From NCBI GenBank assembly GCA_030374805.1, contig JARGSG010000191.1, forward strand, positions 682,001-746,000: 64,000 nt of DNA, read 5' to 3'. Positions within the stretch are counted from its first letter, which is position 1. Each line of letters opens with the position of its first letter. Below the pieces are notes generated by a model, which saw nothing but the letters and a program-made list of their open reading frames with translations, did not search any database and had not been told where the DNA came from. A program made the translations under genes and the position numbers. Positions 13,106-23,427 of the stretch are shown piece by piece. This DNA is from Gracilaria gracilis (Eukaryota > Rhodophyta > Florideophyceae > Gracilariales > Gracilariaceae).

Positions 13106-13491
13106 ATGGCGGATAGTGATCCCGAGGAAGCGCTTTTAATCAAAGATGAAGAAGCCAACGGGACGGGAAACTGTTTCCAAGATGGGGGCGCTCTGGCACG
13201 CGCGAGTTCGATGGCTCCGTTGGATCCCAAGAGTAATCAACCCGCCCCAGCGGCGACAAGTGGGCCGGACGGTGGTCTCACTCCTCCAGTGGTGAGCGCT
13301 GGTTGAGCCCATCTCACCTCGGGGGCGGTTAAGGAAAATGAGGTTATTGCCCGCTTTTTCTCCGCAGCTGGCCTCAGCGCCACTGAACTTTTGGGAGTTG
13401 TCAATATAAATGTGCATGCGCCAGCAAACCCTCTCGTTGGTGGTGGTCCTTCCAATGAGGGAAGCGATTGGGACCAGTTGCGTTCGACTTG
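13106..13491 (+). pseudogene. Acidic hypothetical ORF with one in-frame TGA
   Basis: An ATG in good context (aactaATGGCGG) opens a frame for an acidic, Ala/Pro-rich protein beginning MADSDPEEALLIKDEEANG. It meets TGA at 13304 and then stays open to 13491 with residues such as ENEVIARFFSAAGLSATELL. No known domain. It could be the start of a gag-like protein of a lost element or a chance reading frame; the opposite strand is also partly open. Confidence 0.25.
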
Positions 13492-13599
13492 ACCGCCTTC
13501 CGGTAGTAACGGTAGTAGTATTCCATGACTTCGTGATGAAGATAGTGTGAACATGCCGTCCTAAATGGTACTCAATCCTAATTCTATCCAAGGTTCTTT

Positions 13600-14862
13600 C
13601 TTCTTATTAGCGTTCTGACGGTTCTAAATATCCCATCTAGGCATTTTAAGGGTTCCTTAGAGTTCCGTGCGAGCACGGCGGTGAGACTATGTTACAAGAG
13701 ATTTGGAGCATGTTCAATTAGTTCATCTGTATCTAATTATGGGCCGTACCCGTACCAACTGACGCGGAATTTCAAGACACCATCCCTCTTATTGAAGTAC
13801 CAAATTTTCTGGTCGACCGCGTACCCCTGCACATAGATGTACCGACCACGCCGTCTTGTAGGCACTTTCTTCGCCGGCCTTTGCTCTTGATGGAAAATAT
13901 CCTTCAATAGGGTGTCAGCGCTAACTCTATGGAGCTTTGACCTGCCTCTCACGTGGTAGTTCTACCGTATCACAGACCTGCGTGGGTTCTTTTGCCTCGG
14001 CGGTGGGGTTAACGTCGTAGTGTTTGACGGTAGTGTCACGCGCTGAGCGGGTAAGGGCTTGTGTGATGTACTGTCTCGAGCGCGGGCATGGGACCCCAAC
14101 AATGGTTGTCTGTAATATGACCTAGAGCAATCCGCCTCCCTTGCAATGGTTTGAACCAAGGGCTGCGCCGTTTTTTGCGAGGGTGGCGGTTCGTGTCTAA
14201 CAGCTATTTCCAGTGAACTGGTGTTCACGAATGAATTTCTGCGTAGGGCCTGGACAGCAGGCTTTGTGTCATGACCTCGAAAGTTTCAACGACAAGCTTC
14301 GATCGCCGTTACTGATGGGTGCCTCATCCGGAATCACCAGGGTTACACTAGCGTCTGCAGCCGAATCTAACGAGAGACTTGTTGTGCGACTGCTCGAGCG
14401 AGGTGTACCCTTGATGGCTATGCTTCCCTCGAAATGATGTGTTCTTTTCCCAACGATGGGTTTTTTTGCCGCAGCCTCCTCTCGAATGGGAGGTGACACT
14501 GCAAATTTCTTTGCCAGCTTCCCCGAAGGGGTGTGATCGTTCTTGCTCAGCGTTACTGGCTCATATTTGGTAATACGCTCCGTATTTTGCGGCGGGTTTG
14601 AGCTCTGAGTAACCACCTTGGTTGAGGATTTTTCAACCGACGTTGGAATCGGAGTATCCAGAGTGGCATTAGACAAAGCACTTTTGTTGTCGTCCCGCGC
14701 GAACGGCGGCAACACTACTGCTTTAACCCGAGTCTCACAGTGCATATTTCGTTGTGACATCGATGAATCTCCATCCGAGGTATTGTCCACTTCTCCTTCC
14801 TTAGACGTAACAACGAGGAAGTGTGTTGTAGTTCCAGGGTGGAAGGTGGTTACCCGTGACAT
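13600..14862 (-). pseudogene. Degenerate gene with a C-terminal chromodomain-like segment
   Basis: On the minus strand an N-terminal Ser/Thr-rich frame (14862-14269), after a frame change, gives way to 14228-13962 and, in the same frame after a TAG, 13952-13737. The last part reads VQGYAVDQKIWYFNKRDG then LKFRVSWYGYGP, a TAA, and LDTDELIEHAPNLL, which fits the end of a chromodomain (hydrophobic strand, W.GYGPE-type turn, C-terminal helix). Chromodomains of this sort are common at the C-terminus of retrotransposon integrases, but no polymerase or integrase sequence is visible nearby. Weak minus-strand frames at 12076-13000 may be more of the same relic. The chromodomain call is moderate. Confidence 0.4.
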
Positions 14863-14879
14863 CGAGGTTATGTAGGAAG

Positions 14880-15569
14880 TAAGCCGACGAAGATCTTCTG
14901 TTTACGGCCTAGCTCGGATTTTCGAGAGACCCTGCATATCTGAAAGACCCCGGGTGGGTTTAGGGTTTTCAGGGTTTTGAGATAAAGCATATTTTTTATG
15001 CAGGATGATGTGTGTGTCAAAGCTGTTGAGTTCTACAGATATCATTACTTGATAAGTCGGATAGTGAAAATACTGTAAAACCTATGCTTGAAAGGGCTAG
15101 AAATGGCCGCTTTTGTTCTAGTAAAACATATACATGAGAATCGAACGTCAACGTTATATCAATCTTTCAAACCATATATTTTTTTCCAGTTACAACAAAT
15201 ATAAGCACAATATAGACTTGAATGACAATCTTCTGGAAGGAATAAAACACACCACAAAGATTTATATAAGATTATTAACACCATTTTTTCGTCCTGGTAC
15301 AAGTTCTATCCTTCCTGATTCCAAAGGGAATAAGCCCTCAAGACAACAGGGACAAATTCCGCACCATTAAAGAATCATAAAGTGTCCTAAAGTGCACATT
15401 ACGTGAACCATTTGTTTTTAGGTTTTGTACAAGGGTGTTTCTAATGGGCTGCGATACTACCAGAAGAACGAGCCTGCATTCCTAAAGCCTTTATAAGCAG
15501 TGAATCTTTTGGTACAGACCAACGTCATATCTAAGCCTCGCTACGAGTTAGACGTACAGAATTCAACAT
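14880..15569. other. No gene seen
   Basis: AT-rich sequence with only short frames and no recognisable domain or repeat. Confidence 0.6.
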
Positions 15570-16240
15570 CATTGTAGACGTCATTTTTGTGGCAACGGGG
15601 TCAAACGACGCGGGTGGTGACAAACCCAGGGGAAAGAAACGAATGCCAGGGGGTACCAGCCTGAATAGGCAAAAGCTAATAACGCGATAGAGAACTCAAC
15701 TGTGCAGATGCGACGCAGAGTTACTCTATTATGCTGCGAAGCACAAGAAAAACCGTGTCGTGGCACGGGTGAATACCTATTAGAAATCCAACGGCGAAGC
15801 TTATGCTTGCGGTTGGAAAATGCAGAGACAAAACAAGCGCAGAGGCAGCTATATGATGCGTGCTCACTTTAAAGTGACACGCAACAGCGCTTTAGTTGTG
15901 CAGGCGGGAGGCCAAACCGCCCAAGAAAACGAAAAGAAAGGAAGGCAGTTGATAGCAGGGGGGCACGGACTGTGCTAAAGAATAGAGTAGTTGCTAACGA
16001 GGAAGGTTGATGAAGACGAAGGGGGAGGAGGAAGGGTTGATTCAAGTTGGGGGGGAAGGTCGTCGAGGGAAAATGGTCTACTCGAGTTGAGTTGACTGTG
16101 AGGCTTCAACTCGGGGGTTTATATAGACTTGCACTAAAGTGCATACTCCCGGTAACCAAATACCCTGGTTCTCCTGCCATTACATACTAGATTGTTAAGG
16201 AGAGTAGAATGCCTTACGTGAATTTGGCATATAACCCTAA
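15570..16240 (+). repeat. LTR-like / inverted repeat, left arm
   Basis: This arm matches the reverse complement of 21230-21895 over about 600 diverged bases. Both arms begin with GACGTCATTTTTG, then share ACGCGGGTGGTG and AATGCCAGGGGGT, then GGACTGTGCTAAAG-type, AAGGTCGTCGAGGG-type and CGAGTTGAGTTG-type blocks in the same order. GGGTTTATATAGACTT near 16115 looks like a promoter TATA box, so each arm may be an LTR. The two copies are in opposite orientation about 5 kb apart. Confidence 0.65.
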
Positions 16241-18289
16241 CCGCACTCGATTTTATTTAAGGTCTCTCTGACCTCACTTTCACCACAGTCGCAGCAAGAC
16301 GTACGAAGACGGTTCGCAGTTTGTCACTCCGCAGGCCGGACACCGCTGCCCTCGTCACTGAGATTACACATGACGACACGGGATCTTAACATGTCCTGCG
16401 GTCCTCCCTAATTGATGATGAAGCCATTGAAAGTTCTCGCCAGTCCAGTGGTTCCTGTGCTAGCGCAGAAGTCGCGTGGTCACCGAAGTTAATGGCAGAG
16501 TTTGAAGCCATTCTTCGTAATATCGCACGCAGACCTATCCAATATCATTCGGTGGATAATATACTGCACATTCTCTGTAACCGGCTGCCAACTATTTACC
16601 TCAAGGGGATCCTCTTCGTTCTGCGAACTGCCTTTCGTGCTTCTGCTTCTTCTCGCAACCCCGGGGGAGATGTAATGCTTCTCATTGAGTTGTTTAAATC
16701 TCTTGTTGTTGGTTGAAGACATTATTCCTTGTTACTTGTTCAGTGTTGTCTACGCTGTTGTGGTCTTTCCAATGCCACAGAGGTAGATGGTGTATAGTGG
16801 CTGCGTGGCAGAGAAGGCGGCGTTCTGCTGGTTGGTAGTAGCGACGAAGGCGGCACCGCGGTGGCTGGCGACGCACAGCTGGGGCGCGCGGTGTCACACA
16901 GAGGCAGGTCGGTAGCGTGGAAGTACTTCAAGATGCGCGGTGGTGCGCGCTTGGTGGCGCGGCGGCGGGAGTAAGGGAAACAGCGTGGAAGCTGTTTCTT
17001 ATATCTCCCGTTGAGATGTGGAAAAAAATCTTGTTGGGGGTGGCATGTTCGTGAGGGATACCCCCTAAGATCCGCCACCACAATCATGACGATACGCAGA
17101 AGCAATTCTCAAGCGGCCAAACTTCTTCGACGAAAGTTCGAAAAACAAAGATATTGATGGGAAATGAAAGACCATAAGAAGTTGGGCAATCCCAAAGAGA
17201 TTTTCAGGAATATAAGCTGAACAATTTCTGAACATTATAGAACAAAGTGCGAAAAGAGTATGCTGAGTGAGAGGGTCCGCGAAAAGCAAATGTGAATTAA
17301 AAATTTACCCCTGTAGTGCAATTGGATGCACTGTCCCAATGGGTGCATTTTAGGATAGTTAGATAGTTATTATGCACATGGGTGCAGCTGAGGTATCCCA
17401 CGTGTAAGGTAGTGACAGTTGTCGGCCACCACCTAGGGGACCCCTTGATAGGTAGATTGTTTATTCTTTTCGACACGTGGCTACTAACCTCGGAGATGTA
17501 CTTAAGCACCTCACGTTGGGCAGAGCTCACAGTGGTAAACCATAAGTACCCCCTAGCCGATTCTTCATCGTCTAGTTTCCCATAGGGCCGTTCTACCGTC
17601 ACTACCGGTGCTGCACGCCTATCTCGTGCCCCGTTGCTAGCGTCCGTCTGCACGCTCCTTCGTCCCCGCTTGGGTACTGCGCACACTACTTCCTAATTTA
17701 GGCATAGTACACGGCCGCAGCTGTCCCTGTACTACAACCCCCAACTAACGTTCTATTTTGGATTCAGGAGACGATTACATAGAAGTCTTGAACACTAAAA
17801 GCTCAATAAAATCAAAACATAGAGGTACAAATGAGACAGATGATGTAGCTTTTTCCGACAATGGCAAATAAGATACCGGTTCTGAGTTGCTAATAAGTAG
17901 AAAGGCGTTCAAACCGCTCCACTTGATTTCTGTTGGGACGGAACCAAAGACTACGACCAGCAGTGAAACCGTTTCCAAGTCGTTCCGTCTCGCGTTGTGC
18001 ACAGGTCATTTGCTGTCCACGTTGCAAATGGCTGAGAGTATCCGAAATTGGTAGTTTCATGACCTCGTGTATTGGTCCATATAGAGCTTCTACACCGCCG
18101 CTGGTTGACTTCAATCGTGAATGACTCTTTGCAAAACTATCATCCTATATTGGTTGGATTTCACAATTATTTCAAGGAACTAAAGAAGAAGCAAACGGAT
18201 TCCTTGAATTTTACGGCTCCCACACCCCTTCCATTTAAGATTCCAAAACATATTCGCGAGAAGTGAAATCTGTCTTGGATTGGTCAGGA
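16241..18289. other. Short unassigned ORFs, no confident gene
   Basis: Several frames of 60-130 residues occur on both strands (for example 17297-17686 minus, 129 residues; 16740-17105 minus, 121 residues). None shows a domain I recognise. The GC-rich 16750-17060 part resembles the reverse complement of 19975-20340, so much of this is repeat sequence and not host gene. Confidence 0.4.
16978..17065 (+). other. Two adjacent hairpins, copy 1
   Basis: Hairpin one is AAACAGC, loop GTGGAA, GCTGTTT (16978-16997). Hairpin two pairs GGGGGT (17036-17041) with ACCCCC (17060-17065). The diverged copy on the minus strand at 20070-19986 has hairpins at the same places with the same first loop but different, still complementary stems. 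Confidence 0.45.
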
Positions 18290-18780
18290 AACTCTTATAA
18301 TTAATGTTAGAGTTGAAGCTATATGCGGTTGAAGATGATTAAAAGCCCAGTAGAAATCTGAGATGCACATGTGATATGAGTAGGATGTAGTTGAGGGAGA
18401 ATTTGTAGAGTTATGATACAATTCAGATTTGAGTTTAGTATATTGTTCAATTAGATATCATATTTTCGGGAGTCTCAGGAAAGGTCTTGATATGGATCCG
18501 ATGTATTTAGGGTATAAATTTAAGGAAGCATTGATAAGGCAAATTTCAGAATATATCGAGCTTATATCACAAAAATGGCAAATAATAACAAAGATGTGTC
18601 ACATACCTATCAGTTCCACGTGTTAAATATTTCAAAAGTTATCGGAAATATATCATTTCTGTAAATTTTTCATATCTGTACAATGAAAATTTCTTACTAA
18701 TCTTACGTCCTACAGAAATATCATATCAATATCCAAGCTGTATCATGGATTTGCACTGGGAAGGTGGAAAACACTGAAGC
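18290..18780 (-). repeat. AT-rich dispersed repeat, copy 2, inverted
   Basis: Read on the minus strand, 18660-18345 follows the same order of landmarks as 11750-12106. The terminal motif ending CAGATTTCTACTGGG sits at 18345-18375 (minus) and a diverged form ending GGATTTGCACTGGG recurs on the plus strand near 18750-18763, so this copy is bounded by the motif in inverted orientation. No coding capacity. Confidence 0.5.
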
Positions 18781-19102
18781 GTTCTATATGCCGTGATTCA
18801 TATGGAATTTATGTTTATTTATGTCTGGTTATGTGTTCTTTTCTCGCTACGCATGGATTTCAGTTGGCGACCAAAGATGAAGTATTGAGTTAAAATGACC
18901 TTCTGCATAAGCAATGAGACTAGTGTCTATTCGACCTGATTTCTGACCTCATATGATGTCAATCCCGTCTACCATCGAAAAAAATCAAAAAATTGCATTT
19001 CGAGGATGCCAAAAGGCATTTTCAAATATGAAATTTGAAAAGCGCCTCTAGACCCAACCGAGCCGTATTTTAAGTAGTAATAAAAACTTCTAGAGCACTC
19101 GT

Positions 19103-19170
19103 AACTGTAGCTCAGCGGTTTCAAACCGTTTCAGAGCTAAATAAGACCGAGTTCAAACCTCGCTTCAGTT
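19103..19170 (+). other. tRNA-like sequence (tRNA fossil or SINE head)
   Basis: AACTGTA at the start pairs with TTCAGTT at the end, an acceptor-like stem. TAGCTCAGCGG (19108-19118) fits the pol III A box and GAGTTCAAACC (19149-19159) fits the B box, with a T-arm-like CGAG/CTCG pairing around TTCAAAC. The D-arm and anticodon arm do not fold in the standard way, so it is not a functional tRNA by eye. It may be the head of a tRNA-derived SINE. Confidence 0.4.
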
Positions 19171-19604
19171 TATTAACACTCTAAAACTTCATTTGGAGCT
19201 CGACTACTTCTAGTTCTTAATTTAACTTCAGAACGTGTACACACGCCCACTTGAACTGCAGAGAGAATAAGGTGACATTTGCTAAAGAGGTTGTTTTGAC
19301 TTAAGTTAAACTATATCTAGCAAGTTTAACAACCCAGATCGAAATAGTAGGGGGCTAAAGATAATTGAACTGTCTTTTTCTTTATGAAAGATATGCTCAT
19401 TTTAGTACTAAAGACGAAGGTTGACAACCTTGTGCACACTATATTGGGCCAACTAAAGCGTAACACCGTTACAATTGCTTAGATAAAGGCCAAAACAATC
19501 TCTACCAGTAACAGTGTGAGACAAAAGAACTTCTTTGTTCCTCCTTAAATGGCAGTCAAAACATATAAACTTAGAATTCGTATTTCCCCTATAAACCTCG
19601 ACTA

Positions 19605-19872
19605 TGGGCCAAATATGGCCGCGATATGGCCAAAATGTGGCCGTTTAGCCCGAAAATTTCAGAGAACGTGTAACTACGGAAAATAAGTACTTTAGCCACC
19701 TGACACGTGTACACTTCGGACATTTTTAGGCCACATTTGGGACATATTTCGGCCATATGAAGAAAAATGAAACTTGTTGATCTCCACTTTTTAATCGATC
19801 TCACAACTTTTCGAGTTAAACGGCCACATTTCAGCCACATTTCGGCCATATTATTGGGCCATATTGGCGGTT
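19605..19872. repeat. Palindromic MITE-like element
   Basis: AATATGGCC..ATGTGGCCGTTTAGCCCGAAAA at the left is matched in reverse complement at the right (about 19820-19870) with diverged spacing, and both arms contain short internal repeats of ATGGCC and ATGTGGCC. The roughly 270 bp unit has no gene. It fits a miniature inverted-repeat or foldback element; no target duplication could be confirmed. Confidence 0.5.
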
Positions 19873-19985
19873 TGTAGGGTTTCCTCCGCATGAGTTGCAG
19901 CGAACATGATACAGAGCTTTTGATATGCTTCCATCGTCTCTTTTCCTTTTCTTTCCTGTGCGCATTGTGGTGGCAGATTTATGGA

Positions 19986-20070
19986 AGTGTCCCACTCGGT
20001 AGGGACACTCCCCAAAATGTTTTTTTGGTATCTCGATCCACATGAAAGAGCACAGCTTCCACGCTGTGCT
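19986..20070 (-). other. Two adjacent hairpins, copy 2
   Basis: On the minus strand hairpin one is AGCACAGC, loop GTGGAA, GCTGTGCT (20070-20049). Hairpin two pairs AGTGTCCC with GGGACACT (20009-19986). See copy 1 at 16978-17065 for the conserved positions and changed stems. Confidence 0.45.
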
Positions 20071-20678
20071 CCCTCTCGATCACCAATCCCACCCCCGCCG
20101 GAGACGCTGCCGTGTGACTTCACCGTCCTCCCGACCCCTGCGCGGCGCATAGGCGCGCTGCCATCATATCTCTCGCGCTTCGGCTGCCGCGCGTTGCCGG
20201 TGAAGTATATGCAGACCGTCGTTGCGCCACCACAACAGCACAGAAGGAAAGCGCTGGCGGCGGTGCCCGTGGCGCCGTTGCCATAATGGAAATCACAGGA
20301 AGGACTGGTACTGCGCCGCGCGCCACTGCTACTATTACTAGCGCGGATTACTAGTGGTTTGTGGGCGCTAAATTCGCGTGCGTCGCTACTACTCGTACTG
20401 TTGCTACTGTGGTCGTCGTGCGCGACTGTATCGCTCTGAATGTTTTCGCCGCTGTCGTCGCCATTATGACTGCTGTGCTGCCGCCGCCAGAGGACTCGGT
20501 GCTAGAGCGTCGCGGGCCGCTGCCACCAAAGCGACGGTGCAGGGATGCTGTTTCTCGTGTTCCCCGCTTTCTCGGGCTTGAAGCGAAGTGAAAGACAGCA
20601 GGCAATTCTTGCATTTACTCAATTGAATGTTCGCAAATTATGGTATCTTATGAGGACTAATCAGGGGTAGGACTGCCC

Positions 20679-21101
20679 TTACATAGAACTGTGATGCTGA
20701 GCCTTCAATACTTGGTATATTTTCGGCGCCAGGCACGCAGAGGAAGCTCCGTCTTCTGGAGTTTGGCGGCATATCGCGATGCCACAAAAAACACCGCGTA
20801 TGTAGACAGAGGGGGTACGAGGGGCATCAGCATAGAGTTGCACGCGGTCGACGTCAGCATCAATCGTCTTTTGAACAAGGTCCATGAGAAGCTTTTCGAA
20901 GTCATCCAAACGAGAAGACCGAGAAGATTGAACAGTGGGGTCGTAGTCCATATCGTCGGAATCATCATTCGAGGTGATAGTGAAGCTAGGCGAAGCCTCT
21001 TCAGCTTCGTACTCTATGACGGTAGAAAGAAGGCGGGGGACGTCAGACCTATCGGTAACGTTATCGGTAGGCTGACGAATTTGACTGGTTGTATCGGTCA
21101 T
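20679..21101 (-). CDS. Hypothetical acidic 140-residue protein downstream of an LTR-like repeat
   Basis: Opens with MTDTTSQIRQPTDNVTDRSD just inside the LTR-like right arm (21230-21895, same strand), where a gag or ORF1 would start. It has an acidic middle (TSNDDSDDMDYDP) and a hydrophobic helix-like segment (DDFEKLLMDLVQKTIDADVD). A TGGTATCC sequence near 21140 (minus strand) could be a primer-binding site, but this is weak. No known domain; downstream (20120-20614) only GC-rich short frames remain. It may be the surviving 5' end of a retroelement. Confidence 0.35.
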   Translation of the reverse strand: MTDTTSQIRQPTDNVTDRSDVPRLLSTVIEYEAEEASPSFTITSNDDSDDMDYDPTVQSSRSSRLDDFEKLLMDLVQKTIDADVDRVQLYADAPRTPSVYIRGVFCGIAICRQTPEDGASSACLAPKIYQVLKAQHHSSM

Positions 21102-21229
21102 GTTGGCGGCGGGTAGAGCTTACGCAACGTAGGATACCAGATCAACCTGAGCATCGAATCACACGATATGTATGTATACCCACGACGAATGACTACTCTC
21201 TGCCTTCTTAGCACATATCATGCCTTGAT

Positions 21230-21895
21230 GGGCCTAGTCAAGGATATACCCATGGTGAGCTGAGAGTATTGGTCACCATGCCAAGCTGGCACGGGATGGC
21301 TATTGTACTAGGTTATTCATGAACAAAGAGTATACAATGATACGAAAGTCTATCTAAACCCCCGAGTTGGGGCCTCACAGCCAACTCAACTCGGGCAGAC
21401 CACTTCCCCTCGACGAACCTTTCCCCAAAAACCGCTACCGACCCTTCTTCCTCCCCGCTCAGTCGTCACCCTCCAACTTCCTTAGGCAACCACGCACTAC
21501 CCTTTAGCACAGACTGTGCCTCCCTTGCCGACAACCATCTCTCTTGATTATATAGGTGGCCTGGTCTCACACCTCTTTTTCTACTAAACTGCAGTGCTCT
21601 GCCCTCGTAGGGCTGTTGTTGCACTGCCACTTGCTTTCTTTCTAGGGCAGTACCGCCTCAACCATAGTTGGTGCTTCTGCCGTTGTGTTTCACGCTGGCA
21701 TTACCGTGCAGCTACCACTGAAGTTCTGCATTCAACCGCAAGCTAAAGCTATTCTGTGGTTCTGTGGTGCTCGCCGCGCCGAACTAGTTCGTTGACCTGC
21801 CGTTAAGGATGGCACCCCCTGGCATTTGTGTTGTTTTCTCTGGGTTTGACACCACCCGCGTCATTTGGTGGTTGCTGTGTCAAAAATGACGTCCA
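21230..21895 (-). repeat. LTR-like / inverted repeat, right arm
   Basis: Minus-strand counterpart of 15570-16240, starting GGACGTCATTTTTGACAC at 21895. The outer end lies immediately next to the C-terminal end of the PiggyBac-like relic: the frame of that relic runs straight into the repeat, so the repeat inserted into or beside it. The TATA-like site of the left arm is TAGATAG here. Confidence 0.6.
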
Positions 21896-21904
21896 CACGC
21901 GTCA

Positions 21905-22880
21905 AATGAAATCCAGTCCCAGCTGGTTTTGGGTGGGAATCAGTTGATTCAACTCCTTTTTCATTTTTTTCAATAAGACCTGTTTCATTCCAAGTGTTAT
22001 CGATCAGTTCGTCAGCTAATTCACAATAAAAATTGTGTGGGCTCTTCAATTAGCGGTCACCATTGGATTCTTTGTAGACGTTCCAAGCATCCACGATACA
22101 GATAGCCAGAAGGGAGCTATTGACACGAAAAGACCACTCTTTCCCCTCGTTTTTCTTATCAAACTTCAAATCATCTTGACGGGATCGATTATGTCTATCG
22201 ATCATTGAACATGTTTGGTAGTATTCCTCACATACTTCAGGGCTAAAAAGCTCGAGTTCAATCTTTTTGGAAATGTTGCCTTCCCTCCTCCATCTTTCCC
22301 TCGCTATAGCAGTACATGATTAACTGCTCCAGAAGTTCATGTAAAGAATCTTCGTTCTCTATCCACCCACATGACTGCCATTAAATCAGTATTCATGGTA
22401 GTTCCCTTTGATACCATAGGCACAAATTCACTTCTGTTCGATAAAGAGATTTCAAAAAGGTGTTTCATCGGATAGCCTCGAGTTGCAGTTTTTATAACTC
22501 CAGTAAATCTCAGTCCCTTGTGTAAAAGAGAATTTGCCGTATGCACACTGGCAAAGAATGAATCTGCACACACTAGTCGCCCGGAGCCAAACCATGGCTG
22601 CACCAGCCGTAATAAAACTGTAGTGCCATGTCCGTGATCTGAAGAAAACTCTAAAACAGGTTTTTGAGATCCCATACTAAGCTCAGTTTTCAACATAATG
22701 CCACTTCTTCCACAGCAAACGGTCTTCACTTCCAATCCACTTTCGGGTTTACGATCCAAGGGTGTATAATGAGGAAGGCCTACATCGATCCAGTCACCTT
22801 CCTATCCTTACCACCGTGACATGCTTTCGTCAACACAGTAATTATGAGAATGTGTGACAAGTGATATTCGATGTTGGTTA
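21905..22880 (-). pseudogene. PiggyBac-like transposase relic (DDE_Tnp_1_7 type)
   Basis: Minus-strand frames give, in order, CVDESMSRW-like remains (about 22845), a 140-residue segment MDRKPESGLEVKTVCCGRSG ... LVCADSFFASVHTANSLL (22759-22337), then IDRHNRSRQDDLKFDKK and WSFRVNSSLLAICIVDAW (about 22210-22090), then after a TAG-type break FYCELADELIDN (22030). This order matches PiggyBac-derived transposases: Asp in ADSFF, then the conserved IDRHN and VDAW blocks. At least two frame changes and one stop are present. The C-terminus is cut by the repeat at 21895. Confidence 0.75.
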
Positions 22881-23369
22881 ATTGCTTGTACAAAACCATT
22901 TACCAGGCTCCACCGCGCCATACCCTAAATCTTGGCCAATCAATCTTGCCGCCGTCATTGGTACACGCTGCACAGTTCGCTCTGCTCAAACGTGCCGCAG
23001 TCTTTGGCTACTGCTGTGCGGAGTAATTTGCCGTAGCTTGTGTCGCCGCAGTCCGTTCAAATGGCAGTACCGACCAGGTAGATAATAATGCTGTAGCTCA
23101 CGCCATACAACGGCATTGTGGTAGTCTGTTATAAAAACTACTTCGAAATTGTATGCCGCAAATCACGTTCAACGTAGAACGTTATCTGTTTGTAATCACA
23201 CAAACCAGAGTTGGTGCTACGGAGCACTCAGCGCCATTTAACGTAGTGTTACGACGACTATCCACTGCGAGTGGCTGCAATTCAGCACAGTTCTGAGTGG
23301 AAGTCGCACAATCGTCTATCGATTTCTAGAAACCTAATGTCCCTTCAAACATATATCCCATCTACACGG
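22881..23369. other. No gene seen; probable 5' flank of the Harbinger-type element
   Basis: Contains only short frames. The part next to 23370 carries the promoter of the transposase. Terminal inverted repeats were not found by eye. Confidence 0.5.
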
Positions 23370-23376
23370 TATAAAA
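23370..23376 (+). promoter_or_regulatory. TATA box of the PIF/Harbinger-type transposase
   Basis: TATAAAA lies 58 bases upstream of the first ATG (23428) of the transposase, followed by a pyrimidine-rich stretch. The distance fits a pol II core promoter. Confidence 0.5.
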
Positions 23377-23427
23377 GCCAGAGGTAGCTAGGCTGAACAT
23401 TTCTCTTTGCAGAAAAAGAAGAACACA

